DNA of 51,517 nucleotides from the NCBI GenBank assembly GCA_026710905.1, contig JAPOQD010000055.1, positions 1-51,517 on the forward strand. The letters are read 5' to 3'. The position numbers were made by a program, and so were the translations under genes. The DNA is from Halieaceae bacterium (lineage in GTDB: Bacteria; Pseudomonadota; Gammaproteobacteria; Pseudomonadales; Halieaceae). Shown piece after piece: positions 42,695 to 51,234 of this stretch (within the stretch, counting starts at the first letter, position 1; the number at the start of each line of letters is the position of its first letter). The notes beneath the pieces were generated by a model. It ran no database searches, was not told the origin of the DNA, and saw only the letters and a program-made list of their open reading frames with translations.

Positions 42695-43558
42695 TTATTG
42701 AATATCCTTGCCACTTCCCGTGCGCCGCCAGCGGCTGCGCAAATCGATAAAACTGTCGGCGACGGCTATCCCGGCCACAACCAACTTCACCAGGTCAATC
42801 AGCAACCACAGCAGGTAAAATACGCCGAGCCAGCCGGACCCCAATTTGCGTTGCGCCGCCCGGGCATGGATATAACCCAAACCGGCGATACTCAGGGGTA
42901 ACGCGAACAGCATCGCCCAGGGGCGGTATTCGGACCCTGCAAAGCCCAGCCCCAACATAAACAATACCAGCCCGACACTGAATTGAGGCGCCAGGCGCAG
43001 CCCGTGAAACTCCTCGCGGAAACCACCCGGGTTGTAAAGGGCAGCTTGCCAGTACCGCGCCAGCAACAGGCACAGCACACAACTCACGGCATTCATCAAG
43101 CCCAGCAACCCCGCAATCGTGGATAGTCCCGGGGTCACCAACTGCCCCTCCGGCAGACGCGCCTGTAAATCCTCGAACACCCTGGCCAGTTGGGCCACAT
43201 AGAGTTCGAGTTGGGCCGTACCGAATAACAACAGGGCATATCCTGTGACCGCGCCCACTGCAACGGAGGCCAGCAGGGTCAGTTGCAAGGACACCGTCCA
43301 GCGCAACACCAGCGCCAGTACAGCCGTTCCAAGCAACAGGGACAGTGGCGCCATATCCCCCGAGCGGGCCAGAAAATATGCCGCGGGCAACAGGGCGAAG
43401 GCCAGCAGGAAGGCGCCTTCCCTGTGGCCCCGGCGCAAGGTGACCAGGGCAATCACCGATGCGCTGAGCCAAGCCAGCAGTATCGTGCCGGCGCCCAGCA
43501 GCGACACCCACAGGGGCTGCCAGCGGCCCCTCATGACGAATTTGGCCAGGCCTATCAC
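42695..43558 (-). CDS. DUF2232 family membrane protein
   Basis: A 287-aa protein with about eight hydrophobic segments, starting [20 protein letters not shown] as gammaproteobacterial DUF2232 (YybS-like) proteins do. The GTG at 43558 is the probable start by comparison. It is fixed between rpsR and rplI in this group of bacteria. The function is unknown. It should lie in the inner membrane. Confidence 0.85.
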   Translation of the reverse strand: MIGLAKFVMRGRWQPLWVSLLGAGTILLAWLSASVIALVTLRRGHREGAFLLAFALLPAAYFLARSGDMAPLSLLLGTAVLALVLRWTVSLQLTLLASVAVGAVTGYALLLFGTAQLELYVAQLARVFEDLQARLPEGQLVTPGLSTIAGLLGLMNAVSCVLCLLLARYWQAALYNPGGFREEFHGLRLAPQFSVGLVLFMLGLGFAGSEYRPWAMLFALPLSIAGLGYIHARAAQRKLGSGWLGVFYLLWLLIDLVKLVVAGIAVADSFIDLRSRWRRTGSGKDIQ

Positions 43559-43588
43559 TATGCCGTCCGCACTGGGATTTCGCTGTTG

Positions 43589-43816
43589 TTACTTGTGCGC
43601 GTCCGTGTACGGCAACAGCGCCAGGAAACGGGCCCGCTTGACCGCGGTGGACAATTGCCGCTGGTACTTGGCCTTGGTCCCGGTGATACGGCTGGGGATA
43701 ATCTTGCCGGTTTCTGAAACGTATTGCTTCAGTGTATCGAGATCCTTGTAATCGATCTCGGTAATTCCTTCGGCGGTAAATTTGCAGTACTTGCGGCGGC
43801 GGAAAAAACGTGCCAT
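43589..43816 (-). CDS. rpsR: 30S ribosomal protein S18
   Basis: S18 (75 aa). [20 protein letters not shown], then [20 protein letters not shown] and [20 protein letters not shown] are near-universal. It binds the 30S platform as a heterodimer with S6, whose gene is 20 bp upstream. Confidence 0.99.
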   Translation of the reverse strand: MARFFRRRKYCKFTAEGITEIDYKDLDTLKQYVSETGKIIPSRITGTKAKYQRQLSTAVKRARFLALLPYTDAHK

Positions 43817-43836
43817 TGCTTCTATCCTCCTGGTTG

Positions 43837-44304
43837 TCAGTTCTGGTCAGCGGCGCTTTCTACCGCTTCCGTTTCCGGGGCATCGGCAGCCTGTTCATCG
43901 GCCACCGGGGCATCGTCTTCCTGCTCAGCGGTGGTTTCCGCCGCCTGACGCGCCTCATAGCGGTTCTTGCGCTCACGCTGTTCCTTTTCCTGTTTCATGA
44001 TAAAGGACTCTTCGGTCACGGCCCGGTCACGGCGAATTACGAGGTTGCGAAGGACCGCGTCGTTGTAGCGGAAGCTGGTGGTCAATTCCTCCATGGCGCC
44101 GTCGCTGGTTTCCACGTTCATCAGCACATAATGCGCCTTGTGAATCTTATTGATGGGGTAGGCCAGTTGACGGCGGCCCCAGTCCTCGAGGCGGTGGACC
44201 TCGCCGCCATCCTTGCGGATCGCCTTGCCGTAGCGCTCGATCATGTCGGGAACTTGCTCGGATTGGTTCGGATGAACCATGAATACGATTTCGTAATGCC
44301 GCAT
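43837..44304 (-). CDS. rpsF: 30S ribosomal protein S6
   Basis: S6 (155 aa). [20 protein letters not shown] and [17 protein letters not shown] are clear. The C-terminal tail beyond the fold is long, acidic and Ala/Glu-rich ([20 protein letters not shown]), longer than the usual glutamate tail that RimK extends. First gene of the operon. Confidence 0.98.
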   Translation of the reverse strand: MRHYEIVFMVHPNQSEQVPDMIERYGKAIRKDGGEVHRLEDWGRRQLAYPINKIHKAHYVLMNVETSDGAMEELTTSFRYNDAVLRNLVIRRDRAVTEESFIMKQEKEQRERKNRYEARQAAETTAEQEDDAPVADEQAADAPETEAVESAADQN

Positions 44305-44344
44305 GGTTTGCTCCTTACGGGTTCGCTGCCCTTCTGGTGCAGCA

Positions 44345-44385
44345 AGGAGAAGCGGCCACTCGGGGCGGCCGCCGGAAATTTTGAG
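44345..44385 (-). promoter_or_regulatory. rpsF leader hairpin, candidate S6:S18 site
   Basis: GCGGCC (44352-44357) and GGCCGC (44367-44372) form a short stem in the rpsF leader. On the minus strand its loop contains CCG, the key trinucleotide of the known S6:S18 autoregulatory motif. The match is suggestive only, as the flanking helix was not verified. Confidence 0.35.
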
Positions 44386-44450
44386 GCGCAGATACTACCG
44401 GCTTGCCGTTGCCGGCACAAGCCCGCATTGTAAGGGCACGCAAACCGCCG

Positions 44451-45221
44451 TTAGCGGGATGAGCTGCGGTGCCCGGATGATCGGCGCTGCCGCACTGCCT
44501 CGAACAGGCAGATACCCGCGGCTACGGAAACATTCAGTGAATTTACCGTCCCCACCATGGGCAGGGCCACCAGGGAATCGCAGCGGTCCCTGCTAAGGCG
44601 CCGCAAGCCCGAGCCCTCGGCCCCGACAATCAACGCGCAGGATTCCGTCAGATCGGTATCGTAAACGCTGGTTTGCGCTTCTCCCGCCGCCCCATAAAGC
44701 CACAGGCCAGACTCCTTCAGCATTGCCAGGGTGCGGGCGAGATTGGTTACCCGCACCAGGGGCACGGTTTCCGCCGCCCCGCAGGCCACTTTGCGCACGC
44801 TGGCGGTAAGCGGGGCCGACCTGTTTCTGGGGACTACCACGGCATCCACTCCCGCCGCATCGGCGCTGCGCAGGCAGGCGCCGAGATTGTGCGGATCGGT
44901 GACCCCGTCCAGCACCAGGATCAGCGCGGGATGCGCGAGCGTTTCAAGCCGTTCTTGGAGGGCCTGTTCATGCCAAAGGGACGTCTCGGCCGGGGTTTCT
45001 GCCAGCACTTCAGCCACCACTCCCTGGTGGCGTCCGTTGACCAGGTGATCCAACTCCTCCCTGGAGCAGCGCAGGGTGGCCACCCCCTGGTTGCGGGCCA
45101 GGCTCAGCAATTCGCTCAGGCGCTGATTTCCGCGGTCCGCCCGCACCCGCAAGCGCTGCACTTGCCGGGGATTATTGCGCAGCAGGGAATTAACCGCGTG
45201 TATACCGTAAATCAGTTCCAT
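44451..45221 (-). CDS. rlmB: 23S rRNA (guanosine(2251)-2'-O)-methyltransferase RlmB
   Basis: RlmB (256 aa) methylates G2251 in the 23S P loop. An N-terminal substrate-binding part (IYGIHAVNSLLRNNPRQVQR) precedes the SPOUT knot: DGVTDPHNLGACLRSADAAG, VGAEGSGLRRLSRD, and LPMVGTVNSLNVSVAAGICL. It follows rnr by 14 bp, the conserved rnr-rlmB order, and lies just upstream of the rpsF operon. Confidence 0.97.
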   Translation of the reverse strand: MELIYGIHAVNSLLRNNPRQVQRLRVRADRGNQRLSELLSLARNQGVATLRCSREELDHLVNGRHQGVVAEVLAETPAETSLWHEQALQERLETLAHPALILVLDGVTDPHNLGACLRSADAAGVDAVVVPRNRSAPLTASVRKVACGAAETVPLVRVTNLARTLAMLKESGLWLYGAAGEAQTSVYDTDLTESCALIVGAEGSGLRRLSRDRCDSLVALPMVGTVNSLNVSVAAGICLFEAVRQRRSSGHRSSSR

Positions 45222-45235
45222 CCGGGCCGGTGTTC

Positions 45236-47482
45236 CTATCTGCGGCGGCGCTTGCGGCGCCCGCCACGGTTACCGTCGCGCCGGCGCGGCTGGGTGTCAA
45301 CCAACTCCAGATCAATCTTCCTGTCGTCCAGATCCACTCGCGCCACCAGCACTCGCACAGCATCCCCGAGCCGGTAACCGCGGCCACTGTGTTCACCCTT
45401 GAGGCGTTGCCTGGCGGCATCGAAATGATAATAGTCGGTGGGCAGGGCGCTGATATGCACCAATCCGTCTATATACAACGCACTCAATTCGACGAACAGC
45501 CCGAAGTTGGTTACCGCGGCCACCACCCCGGCGAATTCCTCGCCCACACGGTCTCGCAAGTATTCGCACTTGAGCCAGGCGTCCACTTCCCGGGTGGCTT
45601 CATCGGCGCGGCGCTCTGTCATCGAACAGTGCTCGCCAAATACTGCCATCTCGGCTACGCCATAGGGAAAAACCCGCTTCCGGGGCAAGCTGGAGGCGCC
45701 GCGGCGCAACACGTGTTCCGAAGCCTGGCCGGAACGCAACACCCGGCGGATACCCCGGTGCACCAACAGATCCGGATAGCGCCGGATCGGAGAAGTAAAA
45801 TGGGTATAGGCTTCGTAGTTCAAGCCGAAGTGCCCCTCATTTTGCGCCTGGTACTGGGCCTGGCTGAGAGAGCGCAGCAGCATGGTCTGGATTACCCCGG
45901 CATCTTCCCGCTCACTTACCCTGGCCAACAGGTCCTGGTAGTCCGGTGGTTCGGGGTTGTCGCCGCCCTTCAACTCCAGCCCCAGCTCACCTAAAAAACT
46001 GCGCAGATTCGCCAGCTTTTCAGCTCCAGGCCCCATGTGCACACGAAACAGAATCGGCAATTCACAGGCGAGAAAAAAGCGCGCCGCGGCTACATTGGCG
46101 CACAACATGCACTCTTCGATCAAGCGGTGGGCATCGTTGCGCCGTACCGGCACGATGGCCTCGATCTTGCTGTGCTCATTGAACACAATCCGCGTTTCGA
46201 CAGTTTCAAAATCGATGGCGCCCCGTGCTTCTCGGGCGTTTCGCAACACCTGGTATAAACGGTGCAGAGTGTGGAGATTGGGGAGATTGGGGAGGTCGGG
46301 CGGCGCCGTCCGGCTCGACTGCAGCGCCTCGCCTACCTGGGTGTAGGTCAGGCGTGCACAAGAATGAATTACCGCTTCGTAGAACTGAAATCCGATCAGT
46401 TCGCCGCCTCGGGAAATGGTCATTTCACAGGTCATTGCCAAGCGGTCGACCCCCGGCTTCAGGGAGCAAAGCCCATTGCTCAGTACTTCTGGCAGCATCG
46501 GCACAACCCGTTCCGGAAAATATACCGAATTGCCACGGGAGCGCGCCTCTTCATCCAGCGCCGTACCCGGCAGCACGTAGTGGGAGACATCGGCAATCGC
46601 CACCCACAAACGCCAGCCGGCCCCCTGCTCCTCGCAGTACACCGCGTCGTCGAAGTCACGGGCATCCTCCCCATCGATGGTGACAAACGGCAATTCACGC
46701 AAATCCACCCGCTGCTGCTTGGCGGCCTCGCCGGGTTCGTCCTCCAGTTCGGCGATTTCTTTCAATACGGCATCGGGCCATTCATGGGGGAGTTGGTGGG
46801 AGCGAATCGCCACCTCAATTTCCATGCTGGGGTCCATGGGTTGCCCCAGCACTTCGGTGACCCGCCCTTGCGCGCCCAGGTTGCGAGTCGGCCAACGGGT
46901 GATTTCCGCACAGACTATCTGGCCGTGGCTGGCCCCATGTTTTTCCTCGGGGGGAATCAATACTTCGTGACGGACTCTTGAATTATCGGGAATTACCAGG
47001 GCAAAGCCGCTTTCCTCATGGTAGCGGCCCACCCCCTCGGTGCAGCCCCGCCGCAACACTTCGATCAGCTTGCCCTCCTTGCGCCCGCGAAAATTTTCAC
47101 CGGTATGACGCACCAGAATTTCGTCACCGTCGAATACCAGGGCCATCTGCCTCGCGCTCAGGTAGATATCCTCACCACCCTGAAGGGGCCGCAGGAAACC
47201 GTAACCATCGCGGTGGCCGATAACACGCCCGTGGACCAGGTCCATTTTGTCGACCAGGCCGTAGTCGCCCTTGCGGTTGACCAGCAACTGGCCATCCCGC
47301 TCCATGGCGCGAAGGCGCTTGCGCAGGGCGGTGCTCTGCTGCTCACCCGAAACCTTCAACAACTTGCACAGCTGTTGGAAACCGAGCGGTTGATCCGCCT
47401 CGGTCAATACCTGCTGAATCAATTCACGGCTGGCAATGGGATGTGCGTAGTTACGTGCTTCCCGTTGGGCTTGGGGGTCCAT
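45236..47482 (-). CDS. rnr: Ribonuclease R
   Basis: RNase R (748 aa) is the 3'-5' exoribonuclease that degrades structured RNA and takes part in trans-translation. An N-terminal HTH domain is followed by cold-shock domains (GYGFLRPLQGGEDIYLS), the RNB catalytic core (DGEDARDFDDAVYCEE with the catalytic Asp cluster), NYEAYTHFTSPIRRYPDLLV, and an S1 domain (VGEEFAGVVAAVTNFGLFVE). A basic C-terminal tail (RRRDGNRGGRRKRR) ends it. Confidence 0.98.
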   Translation of the reverse strand: MDPQAQREARNYAHPIASRELIQQVLTEADQPLGFQQLCKLLKVSGEQQSTALRKRLRAMERDGQLLVNRKGDYGLVDKMDLVHGRVIGHRDGYGFLRPLQGGEDIYLSARQMALVFDGDEILVRHTGENFRGRKEGKLIEVLRRGCTEGVGRYHEESGFALVIPDNSRVRHEVLIPPEEKHGASHGQIVCAEITRWPTRNLGAQGRVTEVLGQPMDPSMEIEVAIRSHQLPHEWPDAVLKEIAELEDEPGEAAKQQRVDLRELPFVTIDGEDARDFDDAVYCEEQGAGWRLWVAIADVSHYVLPGTALDEEARSRGNSVYFPERVVPMLPEVLSNGLCSLKPGVDRLAMTCEMTISRGGELIGFQFYEAVIHSCARLTYTQVGEALQSSRTAPPDLPNLPNLHTLHRLYQVLRNAREARGAIDFETVETRIVFNEHSKIEAIVPVRRNDAHRLIEECMLCANVAAARFFLACELPILFRVHMGPGAEKLANLRSFLGELGLELKGGDNPEPPDYQDLLARVSEREDAGVIQTMLLRSLSQAQYQAQNEGHFGLNYEAYTHFTSPIRRYPDLLVHRGIRRVLRSGQASEHVLRRGASSLPRKRVFPYGVAEMAVFGEHCSMTERRADEATREVDAWLKCEYLRDRVGEEFAGVVAAVTNFGLFVELSALYIDGLVHISALPTDYYHFDAARQRLKGEHSGRGYRLGDAVRVLVARVDLDDRKIDLELVDTQPRRRDGNRGGRRKRRRR

Positions 47483-47536
47483 GCGATGGGATTTCCAGTG
47501 GAGTGCTGTTTCGGCAATGTTCAGTATACGCGATAC

Positions 47537-47580
47537 CTGCCCGAATATGGCGCCGGCAGGGGCGACGTATGCGTCGCCCT
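47537..47580 (-). repeat. Tandem hairpins between aroK and rnr
   Basis: CCTGCC...GGCAGG (47537-47561) encloses a GCCCGAATATGGCGCC repeat copy, and GGGCGACG-TATG-CGTCGCCC (47561-47580) is a perfect stem-loop directly beside it. They lie after the aroK stop and before rnr. A weak terminator or repeat-derived element are both possible; no T-run is seen. Confidence 0.65.
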
Positions 47581-47587
47581 TGTTGGG

Positions 47588-48097
47588 CTAGCTATGCTGT
47601 TCAAGCCAGCGGGCGATACACTCGGCGGTTGCCTCGACGGATGACGGTTGTTCGGGGGGCGCCGTATAATCCGCGTAGCGCCGGTAGTAGGGTAGCCGTT
47701 CCCGGTAGACCTCGGCCAGCGTGGCGCCGGGTGGCCGGGCAATCCCGCGCCGCCCTTCATCCTTGACCCGGTTCAGAATTTCCGCCAGTTCCACGTGGAT
47801 GAAAACCACGGGTCCCGCACCCGCCAGACGCTGCATGCCCGGCTCGCTGTAGACCGCGCTGCCCCCGGTGGCGACCAGGCTTTGTTTCAGGGGCAGGTCC
47901 AGCAGCACTTGCTGTTCATATTCACGCAGCCGCAAATAACCCTCGGCCTCGAGAATCTCCTGCAAGCTGGCCCGGTGGCGCACCTGGATCAGCAGGTCCG
48001 TGTCCACGAAGCTGAGGCCCAGCCACTTGGCCAGCACCACTCCCACCGTGGATTTGCCGGCGCCGGGCATGCCGATGAGGCTGACGGTTTCAAGCAT
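47588..48097 (-). CDS. aroK: Shikimate kinase
   Basis: A 169-aa shikimate kinase, phosphorylating shikimate in aromatic amino acid synthesis. Walker A GMPGAGKST (9-17), the shikimate-binding DTD (Asp34), ATGGSAV, and the lid-region Arg (IARPPG) are seen. aroB is not adjacent (the next gene is rnr), so it may be a second or relocated shikimate kinase. It is divergent from gcvT with 57 bp between. Confidence 0.9.
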   Translation of the reverse strand: MLETVSLIGMPGAGKSTVGVVLAKWLGLSFVDTDLLIQVRHRASLQEILEAEGYLRLREYEQQVLLDLPLKQSLVATGGSAVYSEPGMQRLAGAGPVVFIHVELAEILNRVKDEGRRGIARPPGATLAEVYRERLPYYRRYADYTAPPEQPSSVEATAECIARWLEQHS

Positions 48098-48154
48098 GGC
48101 GTGATTGTAGCACTTGCTTGTCCGGCTTCACTTCACGGTATAGAGTGCCGGCCC

Positions 48155-49258
48155 ATGCTGACCACACCCTTGCATGCCCTGCACCTGAAGCTGGGCGCCA
48201 AAATGACCGCCTTTGCCGGCTACGAGATGCCGTTGCAATATCCCGATGGCGTCATCAGGGAACACCTGCGCACGCGGCAGGCGGCAGGGCTGTTCGATGT
48301 ATCGCACATGGGACAGGTTCGCATTTCCGGACCCGGCTGCGTCGATGGTCTGGAAAGCCTGCTACCCGCTGACCTGGCCTCGCTGCCGGTTGATCACCTG
48401 GTCTACTCATTACTGACCAATGAGCAGGGCGGGGTGCGCGATGACCTCATTGTCACCCGCCGGGGTGAAAACGAGTTTTCCCTGGTACTCAACGCAGCCT
48501 GCAAGGCGGCCGATATCGCCTACCTGCGGGAGCGGTTGCCCGGCCTGGAGATCGACGACGGACCGCAGCAAGCACTGCTCGCCCTGCAGGGTCCGGCGGC
48601 GCGGGCCGTGCTGGGCACTGTGTTCCCGGAGGCGCTGGAACTGCGTTTTCTGCAAGGTTGCCGCTGCACTATCGAGGGAGTCGATGCCTACCTCAGTTGC
48701 TGCGGCTATACCGGTGAGGACGGCTTTGAAATTTCTGTCCCGGAGGCGGCGGCGCAAACCATTGCCCGGCGGCTGCTGGCGCAGCACAGCGTCAAGCCGG
48801 CCGGGCTGGGGGCGCGTAATTCCTTGCGCCTGGAGGCGGGCCTGTGCCTGTATGGCCATGAACTGGATGAATCAATCACCCCGGTGGAAGCCGGCCTGCT
48901 GTGGAGTATAGGCGGGGCGCGCCGCGAACAGGGGGAGAGAGCCGGCGGCTTCCCGGGCGCGTCGGAGATTTTCAAACGCCGCGCCGAGGGTCCCTCCCGG
49001 AGGCGGGTTGGCCTCATGGTGAACGGCAAACGCCCGTTGCGTGATGGCCAGCCGGTGCTGGACCGGGCCGGGCGTCAAGTGGGCGTGGTCAGCTCCGCCT
49101 GTTACGCTCCCAGCCTCGGCCGGCCCATCGCCATGGCCTTTGTGGAAGCGGAACTGGCCGGCTTGGGCAGGGAACTGAGCGTGGATGCGCGCGGCAAATT
49201 GTTGCCGGTGACGGTTGCCGCGATGCCCTTTGTCCCCACACGCTACTATCGGGGCTAG
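48155..49258 (+). CDS. gcvT: Glycine cleavage system aminomethyltransferase GcvT
   Basis: GcvT (367 aa) transfers the methylene group from aminomethyl-H protein to tetrahydrofolate. Seen: LHALHLKLGAKMTAFAGYEM, AGLFDVSHMGQVRISGPG, the catalytic Asp in GGVRDDLIV, LLALQGPAARAVL, SCCGYTGEDGFEIS, and GLGARNSLRLEAGLCLYGHELD. The ATG at 48155 is chosen by homology; the longer open frame back to 47795 overlaps aroK and is not real. There is no clear Shine-Dalgarno. gcvH and gcvP do not follow within the window. Confidence 0.95.
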   Translation: MLTTPLHALHLKLGAKMTAFAGYEMPLQYPDGVIREHLRTRQAAGLFDVSHMGQVRISGPGCVDGLESLLPADLASLPVDHLVYSLLTNEQGGVRDDLIVTRRGENEFSLVLNAACKAADIAYLRERLPGLEIDDGPQQALLALQGPAARAVLGTVFPEALELRFLQGCRCTIEGVDAYLSCCGYTGEDGFEISVPEAAAQTIARRLLAQHSVKPAGLGARNSLRLEAGLCLYGHELDESITPVEAGLLWSIGGARREQGERAGGFPGASEIFKRRAEGPSRRRVGLMVNGKRPLRDGQPVLDRAGRQVGVVSSACYAPSLGRPIAMAFVEAELAGLGRELSVDARGKLLPVTVAAMPFVPTRYYRG

Positions 49259-49316
49259 CAGCCTGGGCCGCTGTCAAAACCCGTGGCTGGCTTTTTCTCC
49301 TGCCCGGAGAAAGGGT

Positions 49317-49353
49317 GTTGTTCTCAAGTATCACCGACCCCGTTCTACTTGAG
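49317..49353. repeat. Imperfect 37-bp repeat, copy 1
   Basis: GTTGTTCTCAAGTATCACCG followed by ACCCCGTTCTACTTGAG resembles 49927-49964 (pattern GTTnTTCnCAAGTnTnACCG then ACnCC). Such short remnants suggest decayed mobile DNA in this zone. Confidence 0.5.
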
Positions 49354-49421
49354 TTTGGCGGAGGTTAGTCTTGTTTCAGAAGCGATGGAACGGCACTCTC
49401 AAACATAAGAGCCAGATGATT

Positions 49422-49640
49422 TTATCCAGACCCCGGTCCGTCCACCACATCACGCTCGCGGATTACAACCACTTCCCTATCCGTGGATAGCGCCCACACC
49501 AGTGCTACAACCCATCCAATAAGCGTCCATCCGAGAAACAGGTTAAGTGCGAAAATAGCCATGCGGTTGGATCTTTTGCGTAATAGCGCTATCAGACTCG
49601 GTGCAAAATAAACAACTCCGGCAATTATCAGAAGGTCCAT
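49422..49640 (-). CDS. Superinfection immunity-like small membrane protein
   Basis: A 72-aa protein with two hydrophobic segments (LLIIAGVVYFAPSLIALL and IFALNLFLGWTLIGWVVALV) separated by a basic turn. This is the pattern of the T4 Imm-like 'superinfection immunity protein' family that in phages blocks DNA entry. The ATG at 49640 follows AAGGGGA. It may be a relic of a prophage or a house gene of the family. Single gene. Confidence 0.75.
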   Translation of the reverse strand: MDLLIIAGVVYFAPSLIALLRKRSNRMAIFALNLFLGWTLIGWVVALVWALSTDREVVVIRERDVVDGPGSG

Positions 49641-49926
49641 CACTCATTCCCCTTTCATTGATATTGAAATGGCATTCACCTGGTCGTCAGATCGCCCTGT
49701 TTTGTTTGCCTGGGTCTGTCGGGTAGTGAAGACACTATTGATAATAATTGAATCTCCGGTCGCAGTTTCAGTGTAACAGAGTCTTCATTATCAATATCTG
49801 TACCTGCTTCCAGGCGCGTCTGCCTTGGGTGAAGACCCTGGGGCAATTCGATTTCGCATTCCAGCCGAGCCTGGACCGAAAACTGGTCAAAAGCAAAAAG
49901 GGGACTGGTGAAACTTGAGAATGAGA

Positions 49927-49964
49927 GTTATTCACAAGTGTTACCGACTCCTTTCCACCTGGAG
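49927..49964. repeat. Imperfect 37-bp repeat, copy 2
   Basis: GTTATTCACAAGTGTTACCG followed by ACTCCTTTCCACCTGGAG, the degenerate partner of 49317-49353. Confidence 0.5.
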
Positions 49965-49989
49965 ATAATCTCCGAGCGGTTAAAAAGAT

Positions 49990-50016
49990 TGGAGCGGGTA
50001 AAGGGAATCGAACCCT
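49990..50016 (-). other. tRNA-Gly 3' end fragment (probable attachment site)
   Basis: On the minus strand the bases from 50016 to 49990 give AGGGTTCGATTCCC then TTTACCCGCTCCA: an intact T-arm loop, 3' acceptor strand, discriminator T and CCA of a tRNA-Gly-like gene, with nothing resembling the 5' part beyond. Pairing fails exactly at tRNA position 49, so homology covers positions 50-76. Site-specific integrases use just this segment, so it is likely an att site left by an integrated element. The intact tRNA should lie outside the window. Confidence 0.65.
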
Positions 50017-50070
50017 GAGCAATGATTTTTCCCACCTCGCCACGCCTCCTAATGCCTTGTAAATCAGATA

Positions 50071-50100
50071 GTGAAAAAATGAGCCCGGCATTAGAGGGCA
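50071..50100. repeat. Direct repeat flanking parDE, left copy
   Basis: GTGAAAAAATGAGCCCGGCA followed by TTAGAGGGCA. It matches 50900-50927 at 25 of 28 aligned positions with two single-base gaps. Together the copies bracket the parDE module. Confidence 0.75.
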
Positions 50101-50265
50101 TCAAAAGGCGTGAGGGTGGTCCCATGGTGGCCCCAAAAAACCGGCAGATTGTCCGTGCAGTGTCATTTACAAATCAAGGCGGCATAGATTTACTTCGCTG
50201 CAACTCGCGAAAGTAAAACGAATAGAAAATCTGGCAACTGATTGTCATCTGCCTTAATCTGGCCT

Positions 50266-50292
50266 ATATTCATAAATGCTATATATGAATAT
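50266..50292. promoter_or_regulatory. parD operator palindrome
   Basis: ATATTCATA and TATGAATAT are perfect 9-bp arms with a 9-base spacer, ending 12 bp before the parD ATG. AT-rich palindromes at this position are usual ParD binding sites. Confidence 0.6.
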
Positions 50293-50304
50293 TAGAGGTG
50301 AGTT

Positions 50305-50553
50305 ATGGCCACTACAAGTCTTAGCCTGGGAGAGCACTGGGAAATTTATATCAAGAACGAAATTTCCAGTGGCAGGTACGGTTCTGCCAGTGAAGTTGTC
50401 CGTGAAGCGCTGCGCGCTATGGAAGAACGCAAGACCAAACTTGAGGCTCTCCGACCCCATCTGGCACAAGGCGCCGCACAAGCCACAGCGGGAAACTTCA
50501 TCGATAATTTCTCCATGGATTCGCTAATTAATGATTTAGATAACGAAGCCTGA
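50305..50553 (+). CDS. ParD-family antitoxin
   Basis: An 82-aa CopG/ParD-like antitoxin. The N-terminal ribbon-helix-helix SLSLGEHWEIYIKNEISSGR leads to YGSASEVVREALRAMEER, the family signature; the C-terminal tail should bind the toxin. The ATG at 50305 follows GAGGTG. It shares one base with the toxin start (TGATG). Confidence 0.93.
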   Translation: MATTSLSLGEHWEIYIKNEISSGRYGSASEVVREALRAMEERKTKLEALRPHLAQGAAQATAGNFIDNFSMDSLINDLDNEA

Positions 50554-50852
50554 TGTACAGCTTCAGAATCACGCCGAGGGCAAGAGATGACATAAAGAGT
50601 ATCGGCCGCTACACGGAGCGAAATTGGGGCAAAACGCAACGTAATATCTACCTGAGAGATCTCGAAAGCAGGTTCGTCTGGTTGGCTAAAAATCCTCTGC
50701 TGGGTAAGAAACGCTCTGATATCACCGAAGGTTATTACAGTTTCCCGCAGGGAGAACACGTCGTCTTCTATCTGATAAGCCAGCAAGGAATTGAGATCAT
50801 CGGCATTCCCCACAAAGAGATGGACGTAATTTCTTACTTTCAACCCCACTGA
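50553..50852 (+). CDS. RelE/ParE-family toxin
   Basis: A 99-aa ParE-like toxin: YSFRITPRARDDIKSIGRYT, ESRFVWLAKNPLLGKKR, and YSFPQGEHVVFYLISQQGIE followed by IIGIPHKEMDV. ParE proteins poison DNA gyrase, while RelE relatives cut mRNA; the R-x-D-x-x-x-I start is ParE-like. Its gene directly overlaps parD. The pair sits between two short direct repeats, with truncated mcrC on the far side. Confidence 0.93.
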   Translation: MYSFRITPRARDDIKSIGRYTERNWGKTQRNIYLRDLESRFVWLAKNPLLGKKRSDITEGYYSFPQGEHVVFYLISQQGIEIIGIPHKEMDVISYFQPH

Positions 50853-51234
50853 AGTGTTTCGTATCATCACCAACAACCCTCTCAGCACAACTCAGCGATG
50901 TGAAAAATGAACCCGGCCTTAGGGCGATTTCGCCGTGGGCAATGCGGAGGTTCCAGGCTACGGCGAGCATATGGATGAGGGCCTTGCGCACGGCGCCGTC
51001 ATCCCCGTCGATCTTCGGCAGGATTTCGAGGGTTATCCCTGGAACAGAGAGTAAGCCCACAACTTGTCCAGCCTTTATCCCTTTGCTGGTGCGTGTCAGG
51101 ACAGCGGTTTCTGGCAACTTCATCCGCCTGACGGATCGTTCAGCAAGGATGTGAAGTCGTGTAGCCTGCGCCTCCGAGAGATCATCATCATAAATTAGAT
51201 GACCGTACTCCCGGAGGCTCAACGTTGTTTTCAT
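50797..51234 (-). pseudogene. mcrC: mcrC N-terminal fragment, truncated
   Basis: The first about 103 codons (51234 to roughly 50925) match the N-terminus of McrC, the partner of the GTP-driven 5-methylcytosine restriction nuclease: GQVVGLLSVPGITLEILPK, IDGDDGAVRKALIHML and AVAWNLRIAHGEIA. After that the frame runs through the right direct repeat (50900-50927) into parE-antisense sequence and stops at 50797, so the catalytic C-terminal two thirds (about 430 aa in total is usual) is gone. The ATG shares one base with the mcrB TAA (TAATG), preserving the original operon join. It is a broken remnant. Confidence 0.8.
50900..50927. repeat. Direct repeat flanking parDE, right copy
   Basis: GTGAAAAATGAACCCGGCCT followed by TAGGGCGA, located at the point where mcrC homology stops. 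Pairs with 50071-50100. Confidence 0.75.

Larger units (their letters stand above)
49641..50304. other. Gene-free accessory region with tRNA-Gly remnant and repeats
   Basis: About 660 bp with no supported gene. It contains the second copy of the 37-bp repeat (49927-49964), the tRNA-Gly 3' end (49990-50016), a direct repeat (50071-50100) and the parD operator (50266-50292). The open frames here read through the tRNA remnant and look artefactual. Confidence 0.6.

Noticed and set aside
47795..48154. N-terminal extension of gcvT
   Set aside because: It lies fully antisense to aroK; GcvT homologues start at the ATG at 48155.
49768..50091. 107-codon minus-strand frame through the tRNA remnant
   Set aside because: Its text derives from translating the tRNA-Gly 3' end and flanks, a common artefact.
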